From assembly GCA_008933995.1 (NCBI GenBank), contig WARS01002740.1:184719-248718 (forward strand): 64,000 nucleotides of DNA, written 5' to 3'. Source of the stretch: Datnioides undecimradiatus (lineage: Eukaryota; Chordata; Actinopteri; Lobotiformes; Datnioididae). Positions 34,613 to 47,250 of the stretch are shown here, one piece after another (within the stretch, counting starts at the first letter, position 1; each line of letters starts with the position of its first letter). A program made the translations under genes and the position numbers. Under the pieces are notes generated by a model. The model did no database searches. It was given only the letters and a program-made list of their open reading frames with translations, and had not been told where the DNA came from.

Positions 34613-35215
34613 CAGGGGTGTCAAACATATGGCCCGCTGACCAAAACCAGCCGGCCATAGGGCCCAATCCAGCCCGCAAAATTAATTTTGCAAAAATTAC
34701 ATAGAAGAAATTAACTGCAACTTTCAATAAAAGCAACTGCTATTCCTAATTTGTCCTCAAGGGCTCGCACTGTTTCAGAGTAGCAGAGTAGCATAGTAGT
34801 GCTCATTTTCCTCATCTAAGAGATGTGCGCGGGACTGGTGTTAATGCTGACATGAATCAGTAAAAAGACAAGATTATGAGTTTGCTACGGGAGTCTGAGC
34901 AACGGTGTCAGGACTTTGATGAACTTGAGACAGAGTTCGCAGTTTTTGGCTCGCCATTTGCAGTCAAAGCTGCTGATCTGCCCTCAACATCCAACCTTAA
35001 ATAAATGAATTGCAGTGTGATTTGGATTTGAAGGACAAATTTGCCTCGGAGGGGTTTGGACACATTTTATCAGTTTCTCTTGCCAGCAGCCCCAGCTGCA
35101 AAGGTTTTGTGCATGTTTGGGACTACCTACCTTTGCAAACAACTCGTGAAGGCTAGAAGATACAAAGTTTCAGGAGTTTTCTGAAGAGTGAGTAAGCCTA
35201 ATCCCTGTAAAATGC
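34613..35215 (+). mobile_element. hAT-Charlie-like transposon remnant
   Basis: It opens CAGGGGTGTCAAACATATGG, the typical Charlie-group hAT terminus. Further on a frame reads E-L-E-T-E-F-A-V-F-G-S-P-F-A-V (about 34920) and another F-G-T-T-Y-L-C-K-Q-L (about 35120). These correspond to the C-terminal region of Charlie/GTF2IRD2-type transposases. Most of the transposase is deleted and frames are broken. The right terminus was not found. Confidence 0.6.
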
Positions 35216-36848
35216 TGCCAGTTTTTGCAATCGGAAGAACACGGTTCTGTGAAAATTAATACTTGTGGTAATATTTAAAGAACATCAACATTGTGCAATG
35301 TAATGTCAGCAGCTACTGCACAAAAGAGTTTATTAGGTGGAACCCTGTTATTCATTCACTGCCACAGCTTATGTATTTTTTATATACAGTTCTACATAAG
35401 GATGGAATGATAAATGAGCCGACAGTAATGGCAGGTTTGGTAAAACAATAGAATGCTTACTATGGCTACCACTATCAGTACAATAACAATGACAATAATT
35501 ATATAAGGCTATATTGTGGATCTGCACTCATACTGGATGACCTTTATTGTGTCAAAATAGTGACCCCTCAGCTTGAATTTTATTTTAGAGAAGAGGAAGG
35601 GAGCCAAATCCTACAAGAAGGATTCTTCGTTACCTCTTTTCCTACCACTTTGATTTTCTCTGTCTGCCCACACAAGTAGGAGGCTGGCTAGTTTAACCAG
35701 ACTAGAATATTCCCATTCAGCTATGTCTCTGTGAGGCAGAGCAAACTGCAACACTTCACCATATATTTTTTTGTAATAAACTTAGCTGTGTTTTTTCAAT
35801 AGATGCACCACTACTTTCTTTTAATTCTTCTTTTCTTCAGACATGCATGCCATTTGTGCTTCTGTAAGCAGCAGCTCTTGGTTTCTTCTTTAAAATACAA
35901 TTCTCAGTGTAGAACTTTTACTTTAGACAAGAGCTTATGAACTAAGAAGAATAAGTGTTAGCAAGACATACTCTCACACATGAAACCACAATTCTGACAC
36001 TCTCCAGAAGTTAGTCTCAGTTTTCACACCTGCGTCTGTGGCGATACCTGCTCCTTTCAGGTTTCACAGGCATCAACTCCCCCTCCCTAACTCTATCATT
36101 CTTGTAATCTTACCTCCCTTAGAAAGTCTAGTGGGAACCAAGGGGAGGAGAGATGAGACCTATTTCCAAAATGCAAGGCCAAAATGTGAACCTGCTGCTA
36201 CTCAAAAAACACCAACTATAGTTTTAAACCAGCAATTGTCTTTTGCTTTCCACTGACTAGAGAGCAGCCACAGGTCTGGGAATTTGTTATATAATATGCT
36301 AAACTATGAGGAACCAAGTACGTAATAATTTTTGGGTTTGTATAGCCGTATGTGTCTTGTAATCTGATGAGTGGTCACCCTTACTTACTGTGTTTTTAGA
36401 ATTTAATATATAACATTCTCTTTTTGTTCAGAATGAGTTACATGTGTGTGTTCTCATACAGATTTAAATGTCTGTTAAGACACACCTGACAGTATCTACC
36501 ACTATTGGTCACATCCAGCAAAATCACACTTGAGTCTCTCTTTGGCTTTCTATAATAGGTTCCGCTGTGTTAAGCTGACAAATTCAGTTGCATTGGAAGA
36601 GACCTAAAAGATGTTGTTGGTGACATAATAATGTAATGGTCAGGCATTGCCATTCTGAGAAATAATTACTGTGTTACTGAATTTATCAATGCTCTGTGGA
36701 ATAAAATATTTTTTTACTCTTCTCATGAAATGATTGTGACTTATTCTTGATAAAGTATATATCTGGTTAAAAGTGGTTACTGATGTGTATAAATAGGAAT
36801 AAAAGAGGAATGTGTCTGGAAACAAAATTATTCCAACTTTTTGGGCAA
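35216..36848. other. Mostly unassigned; small L2 UTR fragment at 35393-35512
   Basis: TACATAAGGATGGAATGATA followed by ACCACTATCAG and ACAATAACAATGACAATAAT parallels 22207-22290 of the L2 tail, so 35393-35512 is a short L2 piece in minus orientation. The rest is unrecognised; a 72-codon frame at 36038 is unsupported. Confidence 0.45.
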
Positions 36849-36850
36849 CG

Positions 36851-36970
36851 GTACCTTGACTTACGAGCGTCCCAACTAACGAGTTTTTTCAGCCAATTTT
36901 TTGCTTTGAGTTGCGAGCTAAAATTCTGGTTACGAGCCAGCTTCAGATACCCCACCACTAGTTGGTGTAG
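36851..36970. mobile_element. pogo/Tigger-like terminal fragment
   Basis: ACCTTGACTTACGAG, ACTAACGAGTTTTT, GAGTTGCGAGC and GGTTACGAGC follow the repetitive TTACGAG pattern seen at the ends of pogo/Tigger-type elements. No transposase part was recognised. Confidence 0.45.
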
Positions 36971-37029
36971 CGACACAGTGAACACCATAACATCCACCCA
37001 GGTATGTGGTGAAAAACATCTAGGAAAAC

Positions 37030-38075
37030 TAGCCACAGATCTTCTGTGGATGTAGGTTGCTCAAACCCTTCTGTCTCTTCATGTAATCCCAGGCAGACTC
37101 GACAATGTTGTGATCGGGGCTCTGTGGGGGCCATACCATCACTTCCAGGACTTGTTCTTCTTTACACTAAGAATAGTTCCTAATGACATTGGCTGTATGT
37201 TTAGGGTTTTTGTCCTGCTGCAGAATAAAAACTAAACACCTCCCTGATGGTATTGCATGATAGATAAGTATCTAAGTATCTTTCTGAGCATTGTGGACAC
37301 CATTAATCCTGACCAAATCCCGAACTCCATTTATAGAAATGCAGCCCCAAATTTGCAAGGAACCTCCACCATGCTTCACTGTCTGCAGATACTCATTATT
37401 GTACCTCCAGCCCTTCAACAAAACAAACAAACTGCCTTTTGCTACAGGCAAATATTTCAAATTTTGACTTCAGTCCAGATCCCCTGATGCCATTTTTCTG
37501 CACCCCAGTTCCTATGTTGTGCATAGTGAGTTGCTTGGCCTTGTATGGTTAAAAAAAAAGCTGTAAGCTGGTGGCACTGCTGGACATCTTCTGATTTCTA
37601 AGGGAAGTAAGCATAATGTGTCTGTCATCAGCTGCACTAACTTTCCTAGGCAAATCACTGCATCTCAGCATTGCCTGTTTCTTTGTGCTTCTTCAAAAGA
37701 GGTTGAACAGCACATATTGAAACCCCAGTCTGCTTTGAAATCTCTGCCTGGGAGAGACCTTGCTGATGCAGTATAACTACCCCATGTTGTGTTGCTGTAC
37801 GTAGTCTTGCCATGGTCTATGACCTGTGACATGAAACTGCCTTCCACAACCTCACCTTGGTGCCAGAGTTTGGCTGTTCCTCAACCAGTTTTAAGCCTCC
37901 TACACACTGTTTCTGTTTTGGTTGTGTTTTGACCTACATATGAAATTGCTGATCATTAGCACCTGTTTGGTATAACTGGTTAATCATACACCTGACTATT
38001 GTTGTACAAAATCTCTTTGTGCACATGTGCCTAAAAGAACTGATGCTGTTTTGAAGTCAAAGGTGGTCAACCAGT
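37030..38075 (-). pseudogene. Tc1-like transposase remnant
   Basis: The minus strand carries a broken Tc1/mariner transposase. The N-terminal DNA-binding part lies at about 37850-37660. Then come a G-G-G-S-L-Q-I-W-G-C block (about 37375), the central D motif F-I-L-Q-Q-D-K-N-P-K-H-T-A (about 37215), and the last D-D-E block W-P-P-Q-S-P-D-H-N-I-V-E (about 37120). Stops and frameshifts separate these, so no active enzyme is made. Terminal repeats were not delimited; the outer borders are approximate. Confidence 0.75.
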
Positions 38076-38084
38076 TTAGTAAGG

Positions 38085-38351
38085 GGGTGGCTGTGGCTCA
38101 GAGGTAAAGCAGTCATCTACCTATCAGAGGATCAATGGTTCCATCCCCAGCTCCTCTGGGCTACACATCGAAGTGTCTTTGAGCAAGAAGAAGAGCATGA
38201 ACCCCAAATTGCTCCCGTTGCTGTGGCATCAGTGTGCACATGAGTGTGTTAGTTTCCATTCTGGTGTGGTGTGAATAGGTGAGTGCAGACATGTAGTGTG
38301 AAAGCACTCTGAGTGGTCCTGTGACTAAAAAAGCACTTTATAAGTACAGTC
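38085..38351 (+). mobile_element. tRNA-derived SINE, copy 3
   Basis: Box A TGGCTCAGAGG (38094), box B GGTTCCATCCC (38137), then GAAGTGTCTTTGAGCAAG and a tail ending TATAAGTACAGTCAATTTA. It matches copies 1 and 2 with moderate divergence. Confidence 0.72.
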
Positions 38352-41300
38352 AATTTACTCTTTACAGTCTCTAACACCAATTACATTTTTAGTCATTTAG
38401 TCATGTAGCAGGATGTCATGTGTGATGTGCTGAAAGAAAAAAAAAATACTTTTCATCAGAGCACAGTTTAAGAGTACTGATATTAAAAAATAGCATCTTA
38501 GAATGTTTGACATTCCCAGTGAGAGGAAAGATGGGAAGACAAATTACAGTCCTGTAGTTTATATATACGCACTAGTTTTATCATTGTACAATCACAAGAA
38601 GCAACAACAGCAGATCACTGTAACATTTTATCACCAATGTTCACTGTCATATGCTGACAGTTTTATTTGGAACATGTTTCCATGACATATTCAACAATCT
38701 CACCACAGACTCCAACTAATGCTCTTGCATGTAACCATCTCCCTCCCTCACTTTGTGTTTTCCAGTCAGAGAGTATATTGCTGTAATAATAACAACTGAT
38801 AGCGAAGGATAATGTGTGTTGTGACCACTCCTTGGCTATGACCCTCGCTATCTCAAGCTCCTGCCAGGAAGTTTTACCATTGGGTTTTATAACCATTACT
38901 GCCAACAGTAAACACTGCAGCTGACTTTATGAGCATCTGATTTATATTAGCTTGAAGCTGTCACAATGCTCCATGTGATGGGCTTAGGTCTGACCTTGAC
39001 AAGACTCAATTACCAAGTAAGCAAAGGTGACCCCAGATGAGGAAAAGCCACTGGTTGACTATCATTTCATTTGTAGTAGTCTGATCAATTAAATATTTGT
39101 TAGGGGTAATGCCAGTAAAGAACAATGTAAACTAAAAGGTTAAGCACCAAGAGCTTTCTGAATATTCACCTACTTCATATATAAACTCTGTGTGGTGACA
39201 ATTTCTCTAACCAAGACTTGCAGAAGAGATGATATCTTTTCATTTCCCCCCTTATTTTAGGGAATCATGTGTGAAACAATTAAAATAGGGACACTGTCAT
39301 GATGCACAGCCTTAAGTGTGAGATCTGCTCCTTTTTAGTTATACTTGCATTTTCCAAAAGGTATCATTGGGTGTAATTACATATTTTTACTATTCTACAC
39401 CACAAAAGTTATTCATGGCTTTCCTGTGCATTCAAAACACCATGTTGGATGCACCTGTATTAAATCAGTCCTTCACCTCCAGAATCTTTAGAAACAAGTT
39501 TACAAACAATCAAACTTGAATAAATAGGAAGGATCATGTATTTTAGTGTAAAACGTTCTATTTAGGTTTCACAAGTTTTTTGTTTGTCTCCTTTTGACAA
39601 CAATACATAATTTTTCCCCAGTAAACCAGACAATTTAACCCAGAGGAACTGAAAAGGAAGGTTTTAACAAGGCATTCAAACTTAGAGGTGAGAATTAATA
39701 AAGTTTAGGTAGAGACACTTTTAAAAATAATCTGCCCAGACAAAGTCTTAATTTTGGCTTCTGACTGTGAGATAAACAGATTTTTTTAAATAGAAATTAA
39801 AAGGCTCAAACAAACCTTTGGCCATTCCACATAATTTATATAGGTATTCAACCAAAATTCTCCTTTCCTTTATATTCATCCATGTTTACTTGTTTCTGAG
39901 TGAGAAACTTCTTCTGAAAGATTTTGGAGGAAAATGACTTTTACACTGTGCAAAACAACACTAACACCTCCTAACATCTGGAGTGTGCAAATATGCACTA
40001 ATTTTGGTGCTAATACTCTGTTTTCCTTCATTTTTATCCAAGTTGACAAATTCTAAGTGAGAAACCTCTTTCTCAAGGATTCTGAATAATATTATAAATA
40101 TATTATTAAAAAATATTATCTCACTGTGGGAAGGCCAAATTTAATGTGTTCATCTTAATTATCATTTAAGTTTACATGTTCAAAGTTTGCTTCGAATGAC
40201 TTCTTGAGGAGAAGTGCTTGGTTTTCTAACTTGGAAACATTTGCATACATTGTGCGAGAAACTAATATGTAGTGGGATTGGGACGGCCATGCAACTCCCT
40301 AGAGCTCAATTTCCCCATCCGAACCTGCTACAGGTGAGCATGAGCAATGGCTATCATGGTTATCCAGTTTATCCTATTACCCTAAGCCCTAACCATAATA
40401 TCTGATAGAGGAGAGTGTCCCAAACCCATACATGCATGACATGAATCACTAATGAAAATGATTACAAATTAAAACTGTAATGATGGGCCACTTAAACTCC
40501 ATCCCCATCTGGGGTTGCTACAACTGGCGCCTCGCAAATGTACTTGGAATTTTCACTGGCGCTCACAAATAATATTTTTGCTATGTCAGTGTCAGTCTGA
40601 AAACTTAAATCAAATGAATGTCATAGAAGACCCATATCAAATATATGACATTTTGAAACAATTTAACAGTTTACAAGCAAGTCAGAGCAGCTTATTGTTT
40701 CATCTCATATAATACATTGACAGCTTGACAGGAGAAGTATATTAAAGTCTAAATCATGACAATTGAGATCCCATAACCAGGATGTGGACAGTCTGAAAAA
40801 ACAGAACAGATCACATCCTGCCTAGAAATATAGAAAGGCAGTTATTGTTAGCTCTTTACTGTTATCACTCACACTCATGTGCATGCACACACAGACACAA
40901 ACAGAGACTCACACAAAAAACACATTCCCACATATGTGGACAAAAAACAGATAGAATGGGGATTTTAAATATAACATCAGCTGTTTTGGGGACAGGAATA
41001 GTAATCCCTACAGCAGCAAGTCACTACTCACTCAAACATGTCTCACTAAAACCACCTGAAATGTCAAAAATGTAAAATAAGTGATATTGCTGACATTGCA
41101 ATACTGGCTGAAGAATGAAAGGATGAAAAAAACATGACCTAGTGTCAGTCCTTGGTTTGATGTTGTGATGCCTGTAGTCACTGCTAGAGTAGGGAAAAGG
41201 ACTGCTTTGTCAGCTAGCAATAAATTTATTAACTGTTATGTCTAATCTCTATCTCACTATCACACATCTGCCGCTTTTGCTGCTTGCAGGTCCTAATGAT

Positions 41301-42249
41301 AATAGGCCCAGTCACCAGTGAAGTTTAGAATAAGCTGTCAAATATCAAGAATGGAAGCTAAACCTTAAGACTATACAGAGACAGGTCTTTCCACCATTAT
41401 TGTTGTGGTTCTTGATAATAGATGAATTTTGCAGGAAAGAGCATATTGTTGTTATGTGAGATTCTTGACCAACATGACATACAACTTCCTGCATGAGGAG
41501 GAAAAGCAGGAGAAGCACAATTACATTGTAATCCTTGGTGTCTGCCACCATCTGGTGGCTGCATTTAGACATGGTACACACATACATTAGACCTCAAAAC
41601 TATTAACTACTATATCTTTAGATTGTTTACATGTTCAAATAATTTTAGGGTCACTGCTTCAGATTGTTGTAAAATCACAGAGACACAAATATATTTTAGT
41701 GAACTAGACATGATCGCAATTAATTCTGTTGGAGGAGTTAAAATACATTGCCTGGAAATGGAACATACACACTACAAACAAATTAAAATGGCTACACATC
41801 CTGTTGTGTTAAGTGGATGCTACAAGAGGCTTTTTTGTTTGCCTGAATATGATAAGACTCAATTTTCACCATGACTAAATGTGTGCCAAGTTTAGTGAGT
41901 CTTTATGCCATGTAACCCCTCAAAGACGCCTTAAGATTTTGGTAATAATAATAATAATTTTTTACTCAGTGTCTTTCTATGTAGCCTAAATTAGGGTAGT
42001 ATCATACTGAGCAGTGTCCATGAAGATTTTTTTCTACACCTTAACTGCTGCATGTGACATGGATCAACAACAAGAAAAGTAAAAATAATAAAGTGACACC
42101 AGAACAGCAGACCAAGTCCAGAACATGACCTTTAATGTGGTAGTGAAACGTAATATATTGATGTAGACCAAAACTATCCTGGCAAGATGTGAAGTCCTTT
42201 GTTGTTGATATTGTCCATGTGTAAATTAAAAGTGTAATTAAGTCTTTTG
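38352..42249. other. Long unassigned stretch
   Basis: About 3.9 kb of AT-rich DNA in which I recognise no gene, exon or named repeat. Minor items are CA-rich simple sequence near 40868-40920 and (AAT)n at 41943-41957. Unique regulatory DNA cannot be excluded. Confidence 0.4.
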
Positions 42250-43030
42250 GCAATATTATATTAGAGGAGAGTGAGCAAAGACGGGTGGTCAGAGCAGCAA
42301 ACTCATTTATAAAGTCATTGTGGGGTTTAGGTAGACGATAGACTGTGGATGTGAACAGGCAAAGAGACAGGTGACTTTTTCCACTTCTCGCATTTCTTTG
42401 TAATGGAGTATTGCTATTGATGGACTGAATACAGAGAACGACACAGTCCAGTAAGCACAGAGCAGCAGCGTTTGCGTAACCAAACCTTTCTGCAACATAT
42501 AAGTGAAAAGATTTAGAGTAGTCAGGGTTACCTTAGTGCTGGGGCTTTACGCAAATCCCCTTTTAGTGTTTGAAATGCATTTTCATCCGTCCATTGCAAT
42601 TCTGTGGTAGTGTTTGCTTGTCCTGCTGATCTTATCAATGCACCCAGCAGCGCAGTTTTTTGTAGCATAATCAACATTCCATGACTGGATGGCTGTCTCC
42701 AGCCATTCCCAGAAAGGAAAGCAGTTGTCCCACAGTTTGAGGATGTGGGGCCTTTGTTATTGCTTCCACCTGAGAAGGTGCAATGTGTCTCTTTCTTCTG
42801 CTAAACTGCCTGTCCAGACATTCCACTTTCTGTTGGAAAAACTTTTCTTTACTAACCTTATGTCCACTGGTAGCTAAAGCAGTGAGCACAGCCACAGAGT
42901 GTTTTTCACGCTGTTCTTTTCTGGGGCTGCAGATCATCTACATATTGAATCACAGTGCTTGCTACATCTAGGCGCTGCAGATCTTGAGCCAAAATGCAGA
43001 TTATGTACCAACCTGTAATCTTTTGAATGA
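42250..43030 (-). pseudogene. Endogenous retrovirus pol fragment
   Basis: The minus strand from about 43030 towards 42540 resembles the end of the reverse transcriptase palm/connection region of class I-like (gamma/epsilon-type) endogenous retroviruses of fish. An S-G-H-K-V-S-K-E-K segment is followed by G-Q-L-L-S-F-L-G-M-A-G. Weaker similarity to the following region may continue to about 42250. Frameshifts and stops are frequent, and no gag, env or LTR was recognised alongside, so this is an old, defective piece. It could alternatively come from a Gypsy-type element; the residues seen favour a retrovirus. Confidence 0.6.
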
Positions 43031-43099
43031 GGTTTTTTTTAAATCGGAGTGTTACAGCAGCTCTGGGTCTTTACCAGTATGCCTGCCTCTAGCAACCCT

Positions 43100-45735
43100 T
43101 CAATAGAAGGTGTAATTCCTTCGATGGCGTGTTGCTTCAGTGGATATTGCGCTGATCAACACGCAGATGGAGTTCCACGAGTGCAGCTTATTGAGTTTTA
43201 CAGAGACATGGCTGCACTCGCAGGGGCAGACAGAGACGTGACTGATAGCCATTAGAAGAGGGGAGGCGGGATTGCGTTATATGTGAGTCCGGGTCATGTC
43301 AAGGAATGTCTCTGTAGCCCTAACGTTGAACTGCTGGCTGTTGGGTTGCGTCTGTATTATTTGCCAAGGGAGTTTATGTCCGCCATAGTTGTCACCGTTT
43401 ACATCCCCCTATCAGCTGATGCCAAGGCGGCTGCTGATGTCATTAACACCACCGTCTCTCGTCTGCAGATGCAGCAGCCAAACGCCTTCATGGTGATAAC
43501 TGGGGACTTTAAAACTCTGGACCTGCTGTATGCAAACGCACAGGATGCATACAATGCCACTGCCCTTCCCCCCCTTGGCAGGTCAGATCACAACCTTGTT
43601 CTGCTCGCAACAAAGTATGTCCCTCTTGTCCAGCGGCAGCCTGTGTCCACAATGACAGTAAGGAGGTGAACACAGGAGGCTGAGGAGGCCCTGCAGGACT
43701 GCTTTGAGTGCACGGACTTGGACGCTCTCTGCCAGCCCCATGGGAAGGACATCAGCAGCATGATGGACTGCATCACAGAATACATTAAATTCTGTGAGGA
43801 TACCGTCATGCCCCCTCGGACCGTTCGCTGTTTCCCCAACAACAAGCCATGGATCAACATGAGGGAGGTCAGGAATGAACGCGATCACAGGATGTGGGGG
43901 GAGAAGCAGGCTGTCTGAGGGCAGCATGGAGAGAGCGAACGAGCTTAACATCTACTTCAACAGGTTTAGCTCTCAGACTTCTCCTGTCTCTTCTACTCTT
44001 CCCATGGCCTCCCACACATCCCCATTGCATCAAATGCTCCCACATCTCTCCCCTCTCCCCCCTGCAGTCCACAGGACCAGACAATGGGACTACAGCCCAT
44101 CACACCTCCCCCCACGGACACTTCCACCCTGCCCCCCTGCCTGACTGTGACGACCGGCCAGGTGAGGAGCCAACTGGAGAGACTAAACCAACGCAAGGCT
44201 GCAGGCCCTGATGGTATCAGCCCCAGGATACTGAAGACCTGTGCCAGCCAGCTGTCTGCTGTTCTCCAGTATCTCTTCAACCTGAGCCTCAGCGTGGAGA
44301 GAGTGCTGCTTCTCTGGAAGACCTCCTGCCTTGGTCCTGTCCCCATGAAATCATCTCCATCTGGCCTCAGTAATTACCGTCCAGTTGCCCTCCCATGTGA
44401 TGAAGGTGCTAGAGAGGTTGGTGTTGGCCCGCAGGTGGCCGCAGGTGAGATCATCTCTAGACCCGTTGCAGTTTGCCCACCAGCTGAGTCTGGGCGTGAA
44501 CAAAACTGTCATCTATCTGCTGAAGCGAGCTCACTCACACCTGGATGGTGGTGGTGGCTCGGTGAGAATCACATTCTTTGATTCCTCCAGTGTCTTCAAC
44601 ACCATCCAGCCTCTGTTACTGGGTGAGAAGTTGCGGCTGATGAGTCTCGGCTCCTCGATAGTCTCCTGGATCACTGACTACCTGACTGACAGGCCACAGT
44701 TTCTCAGGGCACTGTGCGTTCTCCTTTCCTGTTCACCTTATACACCACTGACCTTCAGTACAACTCAGAGTTATGTCACTTACAGAAGTTTTTTGATGAC
44801 TCTGCAGTTGTTGAGTGTATAAGTGGTGGACGAGAGGAGGAGTACAGAGGGCTGGTGGACAGATTTGTGGAGTGGGCTGAAAGAAATCACCTGCTGCTTA
44901 ACGTGAACAAAACCAAAGAGATGATGATTGATTTCAGGAGGAAAGGAACAGCCGTGCGGCCCCTCTCCATCCGGGGTAGGGATGTAGAACAGGTGGAGGA
45001 GTACAAGTAGCTGGGAGTCAACATCGACAACAGACTGAGCTGGAAGTCCAACAGCACAGCTGTATACAAGAAGGGGTGCAGCAGACTCTATTTCCTGAGG
45101 AAGCTGAGGTCCTTCAACGTGTGCAGCAAGATGCTGAGATCTTCTATCGGTCTTTTGTGGCCAGCACACTTTTCTCCTCTGTGGTCTGCTGGGGGAGCAG
45201 CATCAAAGCCAGTGACACCAGCAGACTGAATAAACTGATCAGGAAGGCTGGCTCCATCATTGGCTGCAGGAAAGAGACTTTTGAAGCAGTGGTGGAGAGG
45301 AGGACACTGAACAAACTGTTATCAATTATGGATAACCCCGACCACCCTCTCCACCCTGTACTGGACAGACAACGAAGCGCTTCTCCAAAAGGCTCAGGCA
45401 GCTTCGATGTCTCAAGGACCGCTACAGGAAGTCTTTCCTGCCACAGGCGATCAGACTTTACAACTCCTCATCTGCGTGTGTCAGATGACAAACTGTAAGA
45501 ATAGCAGACATTTGCACACTTCTGGCACATGTCACTGGAAACTTTAGTAGATTTATTCTTTACTTTGTACTTTTTTGTATATATTTCCTTATATATATGT
45601 TTATCTCTTTTTATCTTTGTAAATATTTTTTGTATATTGTCTATTGTAATGCTGGGTGCTTGTTAATTAATTGCTGCTGCAACATTGAAATTTCCCAGTT
45701 TAATGAATAAAGTTTATCTATCTATCTATTCATTA
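43100..45735 (+). mobile_element. Rex1-like non-LTR retrotransposon, copy 2 (pseudogenised)
   Basis: This is the same protein order as at 23500-26970 but better preserved. The endonuclease region contains T-G-D-F (43500) and G-R-S-D-H-N (43580). A linker follows, then RT with K-A-A-G-P-D-G-I (44195), N-Y-R-P-V-A-L (44375), F-F-D-D-S (about 44795, both catalytic Asp kept) and V-N-I-D-N-R-L-S-W. The C-terminal R-L-N-K-L-I-R-K-A-G-S motif lies near 45225. About 40 residues are missing between G-D-F and K-T-L-D-L in the endonuclease, an internal deletion. It ends with AATAAAG then (ATCT)n at 45711-45730, the short-repeat tail expected of this clade. Frameshifts at about 44390, 44720 and 45080 inactivate it. 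Confidence 0.85.
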
Positions 45736-45880
45736 TCTATGCAGAGTTCTGAGTGGGCAGGGCAGCTATGATAAAGAGGTGCTGTGCTGATTGGCTACCT
45801 GAATTACGTATGAAGGGGGAGGATGCAGAGCTGTGTAGGACCGGTATCCAACATGGCTAGTGCTACTGACACTAACTGGT
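45731..45880 (+). repeat. Promoter-like dispersed repeat, copy A
   Basis: About 145 bp starting CATTATCTATGC, containing GATTGGCT (inverted CCAAT), TTACGTATGAAGGGGGAGG and CCAACATGGCTA. The same motifs in the same order lie on the minus strand at 52877-53020. The LINE tail of copy 2 ends exactly at its left edge. Confidence 0.7.
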
Positions 45881-46105
45881 AATTGCAGGGTCATGTTAAT
45901 ACAATGAGTACTTTATTCTATTGTCTTGCCTAATTGGGTGAATATTGCAAAAAAAAAAAAGTTTTGTTTACAGCTCTTAACTAATTTTAAGGTTGAATAT
46001 TAATATTGAATAGGTAATACAGGCCCACACTGATAATGGTATTGTATGTTTGTAGTTATATTGCCTGCAAGATTCAATTTTTCGTTATTCACTTATTAAC
46101 TCTAG

Positions 46106-47076
46106 GATCCAAGTACCTCTGTGGTGAAGAAGAGAGAAATGACTCTGAGATGCCTCATTGAATACATGGGAAAGAGTGGGCAAGAGCTCATCTCTGACTA
46201 CTATGTAAGTATTGTTTGAAAAGCAGTAAAAAGCTACACTGTTGCTGCAAATACAGTGTAAAATAATGCATTAATATATTTATTTGACCATTCAACACAT
46301 TTTGAAATCCTCCTGTTTATTTCTAAGGAGACGGCTGCACATTGTAGAGTTCTGAAACTTTTAAACTTGATGCAGCTGATTTAAACGTTATACTGAAGAA
46401 CTGCATTTGGTCTGACACTGCCCCATGAAGTCGCTTTAGTCTATGGCCAAATCAAAGTGAAGTGATTTTTATTGATTGGATATTATCTCTGGTAATAAAA
46501 GACTGAAGAATTTTCTAATCAGTTTTCTATTAGCTGTAATACTAGCTGTGTAAAATGGACTAAAAACATCATAAACATACGTCATCATTATCATAAAAAC
46601 GTCAAAAGTGGTAAAATAATGGTTTAAATGAATTATACCGCATTGCATATGTAGGTTAATGTCATACCGATTAAAATATACAACTTTTAATGTGTGATTT
46701 TATTGAAGGCTTTTGAAGATTGTTCTCTGTTGCCACTTATTGTTCTGTTTATATGTCATACAGCGAAAAACAGAGAGCAGTGTCCATGAGGACTTGAAAA
46801 TGCACAGTATGCAGATATATGTTTGCCATGAGCCAGATGCAGTGGGAATCATCATTGAGGGAATCCCAGTTCTTACTGATCTTGGCAATCTGGCCAGGGC
46901 ATGTTTTTGGGGTTTCTGGACTGCTTCTGGGGATGACATATGCTCTGAACCTGCAGTATCCACCCCAACTCTGCAAAACGTTTGAGGTGTTCCAAAGACT
47001 GTTTGTGGGATTCGACACACTGCGCCCAAAGCCTTCCTCCAGATTCATGACACTCAAAAACAAACTTCTGAGCTAG
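46106..47076 (+). pseudogene. Two-exon C-terminal gene fragment, multicopy fish family (SAMD3-like)
   Basis: Exon 46106-46204 (acceptor CTCTAG, donor TAT|GTAAGT, 33 codons) joins in phase to exon 46764 (acceptor ATACAG). The frame continues with H-E-D-L-K-M-H-S-M-Q-I-Y, then G-I-I-I-E-G-I-P-V-L-T-D-L. A +1 frame change near 46905 is needed to reach Y-A-L-N-L-Q-Y-P and F-E-V-F-Q-R-L-F, and it stops at 47074-47076. I recall this pattern as the C-terminal end of a repeated fish protein family often labelled SAMD3-like, but the name is uncertain. The upstream exons are absent and a LINE lies there instead, so a truncated pseudogene is the likeliest reading. Confidence 0.5.
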
Positions 47077-47250
47077 TTGGTCAAACGCCGACCTCACACT
47101 CATCAACGGCCATTTTGTTGTGTTTTTCAGAGCTTGATGAATGAGTGGGATTGTTCTGAATGTTTAATTGTTAAGGCTGCAAGTCAGAAGTTCTAGTATA
47201 TAAACCGTTTTATGGTAAAATATTTTAATCCTTACTAAGATGTACTGTAC

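Noticed and set aside
45853-46204. A first coding exon (ATG at 45853, donor at 45879) for the gene fragment at 46106
   Set aside because: Splicing to 46106 puts the downstream exon out of frame and hits a stop within a few codons.
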